Origin: Promethearchaeota archaeon
GTDB lineage: Archaea; Asgardarchaeota; Lokiarchaeia; Sigynarchaeales; MK-D1
Reading direction: 5' to 3'
DNA length: 8,435 nucleotides
NCBI GenBank assembly: GCA_016839865.1
Contig: JAEOTN010000273.1
Location: 1-8,435, forward strand
Below the pieces are notes generated by a model. The model saw nothing but the letters and a program-made list of their open reading frames with translations, did not search any database and was not told the origin of the DNA. Positions 5,783 to 8,435 of the stretch are shown piece after piece; positions within the stretch are counted from its first letter, which is position 1; every line of letters begins with the position of its first letter. Both the position numbers and the translations under genes were made by a program.

Positions 5783-8435
5783 TTATTTCTTTAGTTTCCA
5801 GAACGATTCTTTATCTTTTTCAACGATTTCAATTAGTTCTTCTTTGAATAATTCCTGTAGTTTTGCAGCAAGTAATCTCACTCCAGCTTCATCCTCAATA
5901 TCAAATTCAGCAATTAAGTCTTCAAATTCATACATCTCGCCATTTGCAAAAACTTCCAAGAGGTTCTTTGTGGTAACAATTTCTTTATAATCTACAGGTA
6001 CTTCTTCAGTTTCTCCATTAATTAGACCTACTTCTTCCATTTCACCAATTAGTTGTTCTATATCTATATTTTCCAACTCTTCCGCAGGGATTACCGCAGG
6101 TTCAAGTTCTGGTGGCGGAGGTGTATATTCATGTCCTCGAACAGAATCAATCGCAATTGAAGATTTATCCAACATTTCATCAAGTAACTCAACAAGACGC
6201 TCTACATATTGCTTTCTACGAGCTGGAAATCCGAATAATTGGACCGTTCGTAGGAATAATTCGTCTCGATCTACACTCACACTGTTAGAAATTATCATGC
6301 TCATAGCATTTTTCAGTTCAAGATCGGATATCTGATGGAATTTGCGTGCTCCATTTGGTATTCTAACTAAATTTTTATCAAATTTCTTTGGATAGTAGAA
6401 ATCACCAACCATATCCATGGAATCAAATAGATCTTCCATTTTATCACGAATGTTTTCGGTCATTCTTTTAATTCCAAAGTAATCTTTAAGACGTTTCTGG
6501 AGTAATTCCCAATGGATAGGTCCTTCTGTTTCGATAATTTCCTTAACGGCTTTTTGTCTATTACGAATTTTATTAAACTCCTCAGGTGGCAGCACATTGA
6601 TTAAGATAAATGGTTTGTAATCTGCAACATTCGGTTGTTTACTGTATTGTTTTCGGAATTTATCGACAGATTTTTCATCTATTTTGGATTTAGGTATCTC
6701 TTGAGGAGTCCCATCTTTTATTGTGAATTCTACGTCAATTTCCTCGCTTTGTATTTCCAAAGGTTCTGCATCAGGAATAGCTAATGCCGCAGCTTGATCT
6801 TCTTGTATTTTCTTTATTAACTTGTCAATCTTCTTTATTATTTTCTGAGGATCGCTGAAATAAAGAGGAGAATAAACGTGAATGTATTCATCCCATCCAA
6901 GACTCTTTAATACGCTAGCACGAATTCGCTCCCGATCGCGTGCTTGATCAGTACGTTGATAGGAGCCACCATCGCATTCTATACCTACGATATATTGATA
7001 AGGATAATCCGGATGCACTAAAGCCAGGTCGATTTGGAATTTACTTTTTCCGACACGTTGATCGACTATATAACCCAATTTTTCCAATTCCGCTTTTAAA
7101 GATTCTTCAAGCGCACTTGGAGGTATTTGAATATCTATTGCAGTCTCTATTGAATCAACCGTTAGTCGATTGGTTCGTGCGAACTCTAGATATTCAATCA
7201 GTCGATTCAAACCAATGCTAGAAGATTTGGAAAAGTCTGCATCATACGGCATGAAGGAACAGAAAATTTTCACATGGTATCTTGCACGGGTGATAGCAAC
7301 ATTTAACCGACGTTCACCGCCAGCTTTGTTTACTGGACCGAAATTTATTACCATTTTGCCCTCATTATCACGTCCGTAGCCGATACTGAATATAATAAAG
7401 TCACGTTCATCCCCCTGAACATTTTCCAAGTTTTTGATAAAGAGAGGTTCTTCATCATAGGATTTGATCATTTCTTCCAAATCTGGATTATTTTTGTAAA
7501 TTTTATCCAATGCTTCTATAATTGCAGTTTGTTGTGCTTCGGAGAATGCGATTACACCGAGACTATAATGTGTTTTATTTTTTTCATTCATTTCATAATG
7601 TTTAACAATATATTGAGCAACAACATCGGCTTCTACTTTGTTCCTTCTTGTTCGTGCTCTATCATAAACACCATTTTCTACATAATGGTATTCAATTGCA
7701 GATAATTCAGTAACATCATCCCCTTGTGTCCCTTGTTTCACAACATCGGGAAATGTATACAGATTATTATCGTAGAAATGGAAGTTGGAAAATGCAATTA
7801 ATCCTTCTTTCTTTGACCTATAGTGGTAATTTAGCATAATTACAGGTAATCCAATACCTGTACATTCTTCCAAAATACTGTCAAAAACATCTGTATCAAG
7901 ATCATCGAATGTTTCTGTTAAGTTTGCAGCAAAGAATTTTGTAGGAGGTAATTGTTTTTCGTCACCAACTACAATTAATTGCTTCCCACGGAGGATTGCC
8001 CCTACCGCATCTTCTGGACATACCTGAGATGCCTCATCAAATACGACTACATCAAAGAAACTGGCAAAATTATCGATTGGAAGGTATTTTGCAACCGATA
8101 GGGGAGACATCATGAAGCATGGCTTTAATCTCGTGACTAAATTTTTCGTTAGCGAAAGAATTCTTCGAAGTGGTTTGATGTTTCTTTTCTTTGCCATTTC
8201 TCTAGACAGGATGCTATATTCAGAGGAATGTATCCCATCTGTAACCCAAAACTGACTCGGGCGCTCTTCAAATAACTTCTCACATAATCTATACCTATTT
8301 AATTTAATACACTCTTGATCTAACTCAATAAACTTAGATTTGATTTTACTTATGTATTTATCATTAAACGCTGTTAAATTAGAGAAAGAGTCCATTCCGT
8401 TGATAATCCATGCATGAATGAAAGATTTAATAAAA
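5783..8435 (-). CDS. SF1 (UPF1-like) helicase fused to MTES_1575/DUF559-type nuclease, 5' end cut by the window
   Basis: The frame is open to the window edge; 883 codons are visible. Numbering is from the Met at 8395, probably internal because the open frame continues 13 codons upstream and Walker A is not yet seen. Helicase motifs are II VVFDEASQ (117-124), III VVGDEKQLPPT (142-152), LNYHYRS (188-194), V ENVQGDERD (324-332) and VI NVAITRAR (365-372). A PD-(D/E)XK domain follows (about 430-530): FQIDLAL with D456, then GIECDGGSYQ with E473 and D475, then ARDRERIR, as in the REase_MTES_1575/DUF559 (Vsr-like) family. After an acidic linker come a DUF3320-like region (about 615-670) and a final winged-helix-like segment (about 805-870). 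Such proteins should translocate on nucleic acid with ATP and cut it. Many relatives are large bacterial proteins found in accessory regions; a defence role here is inference. The stop is TAA. Confidence 0.88.
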   Translation of the reverse strand, partial: FIKSFIHAWIINGMDSFSNLTAFNDKYISKIKSKFIELDQECIKLNRYRLCEKLFEERPSQFWVTDGIHSSEYSILSREMAKKRNIKPLRRILSLTKNLVTRLKPCFMMSPLSVAKYLPIDNFASFFDVVVFDEASQVCPEDAVGAILRGKQLIVVGDEKQLPPTKFFAANLTETFDDLDTDVFDSILEECTGIGLPVIMLNYHYRSKKEGLIAFSNFHFYDNNLYTFPDVVKQGTQGDDVTELSAIEYHYVENGVYDRARTRRNKVEADVVAQYIVKHYEMNEKNKTHYSLGVIAFSEAQQTAIIEALDKIYKNNPDLEEMIKSYDEEPLFIKNLENVQGDERDFIIFSIGYGRDNEGKMVINFGPVNKAGGERRLNVAITRARYHVKIFCSFMPYDADFSKSSSIGLNRLIEYLEFARTNRLTVDSIETAIDIQIPPSALEESLKAELEKLGYIVDQRVGKSKFQIDLALVHPDYPYQYIVGIECDGGSYQRTDQARDRERIRASVLKSLGWDEYIHVYSPLYFSDPQKIIKKIDKLIKKIQEDQAAALAIPDAEPLEIQSEEIDVEFTIKDGTPQEIPKSKIDEKSVDKFRKQYSKQPNVADYKPFILINVLPPEEFNKIRNRQKAVKEIIETEGPIHWELLQKRLKDYFGIKRMTENIRDKMEDLFDSMDMVGDFYYPKKFDKNLVRIPNGARKFHQISDLELKNAMSMIISNSVSVDRDELFLRTVQLFGFPARRKQYVERLVELLDEMLDKSSIAIDSVRGHEYTPPPPELEPAVIPAEELENIDIEQLIGEMEEVGLINGETEEVPVDYKEIVTTKNLLEVFANGEMYEFEDLIAEFDIEDEAGVRLLAAKLQELFKEELIEIVEKDKESFWKLKK

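Noticed and set aside
5763..5990. A Ser-rich 75-codon + strand frame opposite the helicase C terminus.
   Set aside because: Low-complexity shadow of the Glu/Leu/Lys-rich helicase tail; no independent support.
6940..7379. Two short + strand frames opposite the nuclease domain and helicase motif VI.
   Set aside because: They are antisense to strongly conserved coding motifs, and their translations match no family.
1..8435. CRISPR arrays, insertion sequences, integrase attachment sites or long direct repeats.
   Set aside because: No repeat-spacer pattern, transposase gene, terminal inverted repeats or repeats longer than a few tens of bases were seen on reading both strands.

Overview
The window looks archaeal, most plausibly from an Asgard-type (Promethearchaeati) or similar uncultured mesophilic archaeon. 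Three things seen directly point to archaea: a tRNA-Ala with two introns whose ends fold as bulge-helix-bulge splice sites and with no encoded CCA; TATA-like boxes about 26-28 nt before start codons with no Shine-Dalgarno, as expected for leaderless mRNAs; and poly-T tracts shortly after stop codons. The Asgard placement is inference. It rests on AT-rich composition and on a secreted LamG-like protein with one membrane anchor and a cytoplasmic zinc ribbon, a style I associate with Lokiarchaeia-like genomes.

Left part (1-1201): a predicted RNA-binding protein with a C-terminal EMAP/tRNA-binding OB domain on the + strand. It faces, on the - strand, a tRNA-Ala(GGC) split by a 26-nt D-loop intron and a 29-nt anticodon-loop intron. 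Middle (1202-4565): three + strand genes. A 12-TM-type MFS transporter overlaps a class I SAM methyltransferase by 11 nt, which suggests one transcript with coupled translation. After 87 nt comes an extended-SDR NAD-dependent epimerase/dehydratase with its own TATA-like box. The three could form a small-molecule or lipid modification and export cassette, but nothing shows the substrate.

Right part (4593-8435), all on the - strand: a LamG-like surface protein gene whose reading frame is interrupted by a single in-frame TAG, and upstream of it a large SF1 (UPF1-like) helicase. The helicase is fused to a PD-(D/E)XK nuclease of the MTES_1575/DUF559 type and to C-terminal winged-helix-like domains. 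Its frame stays open to the window's right edge, so the N-terminal part with Walker A lies outside.

The observations most worth a second look are the in-frame amber codon with a completely open frame on both sides (recoding, readthrough, decay or sequencing error), the two-intron tRNA in which both splice sites use the same exon tetramer, and the helicase-nuclease fusion as a candidate nucleic-acid defence or quality-control protein.
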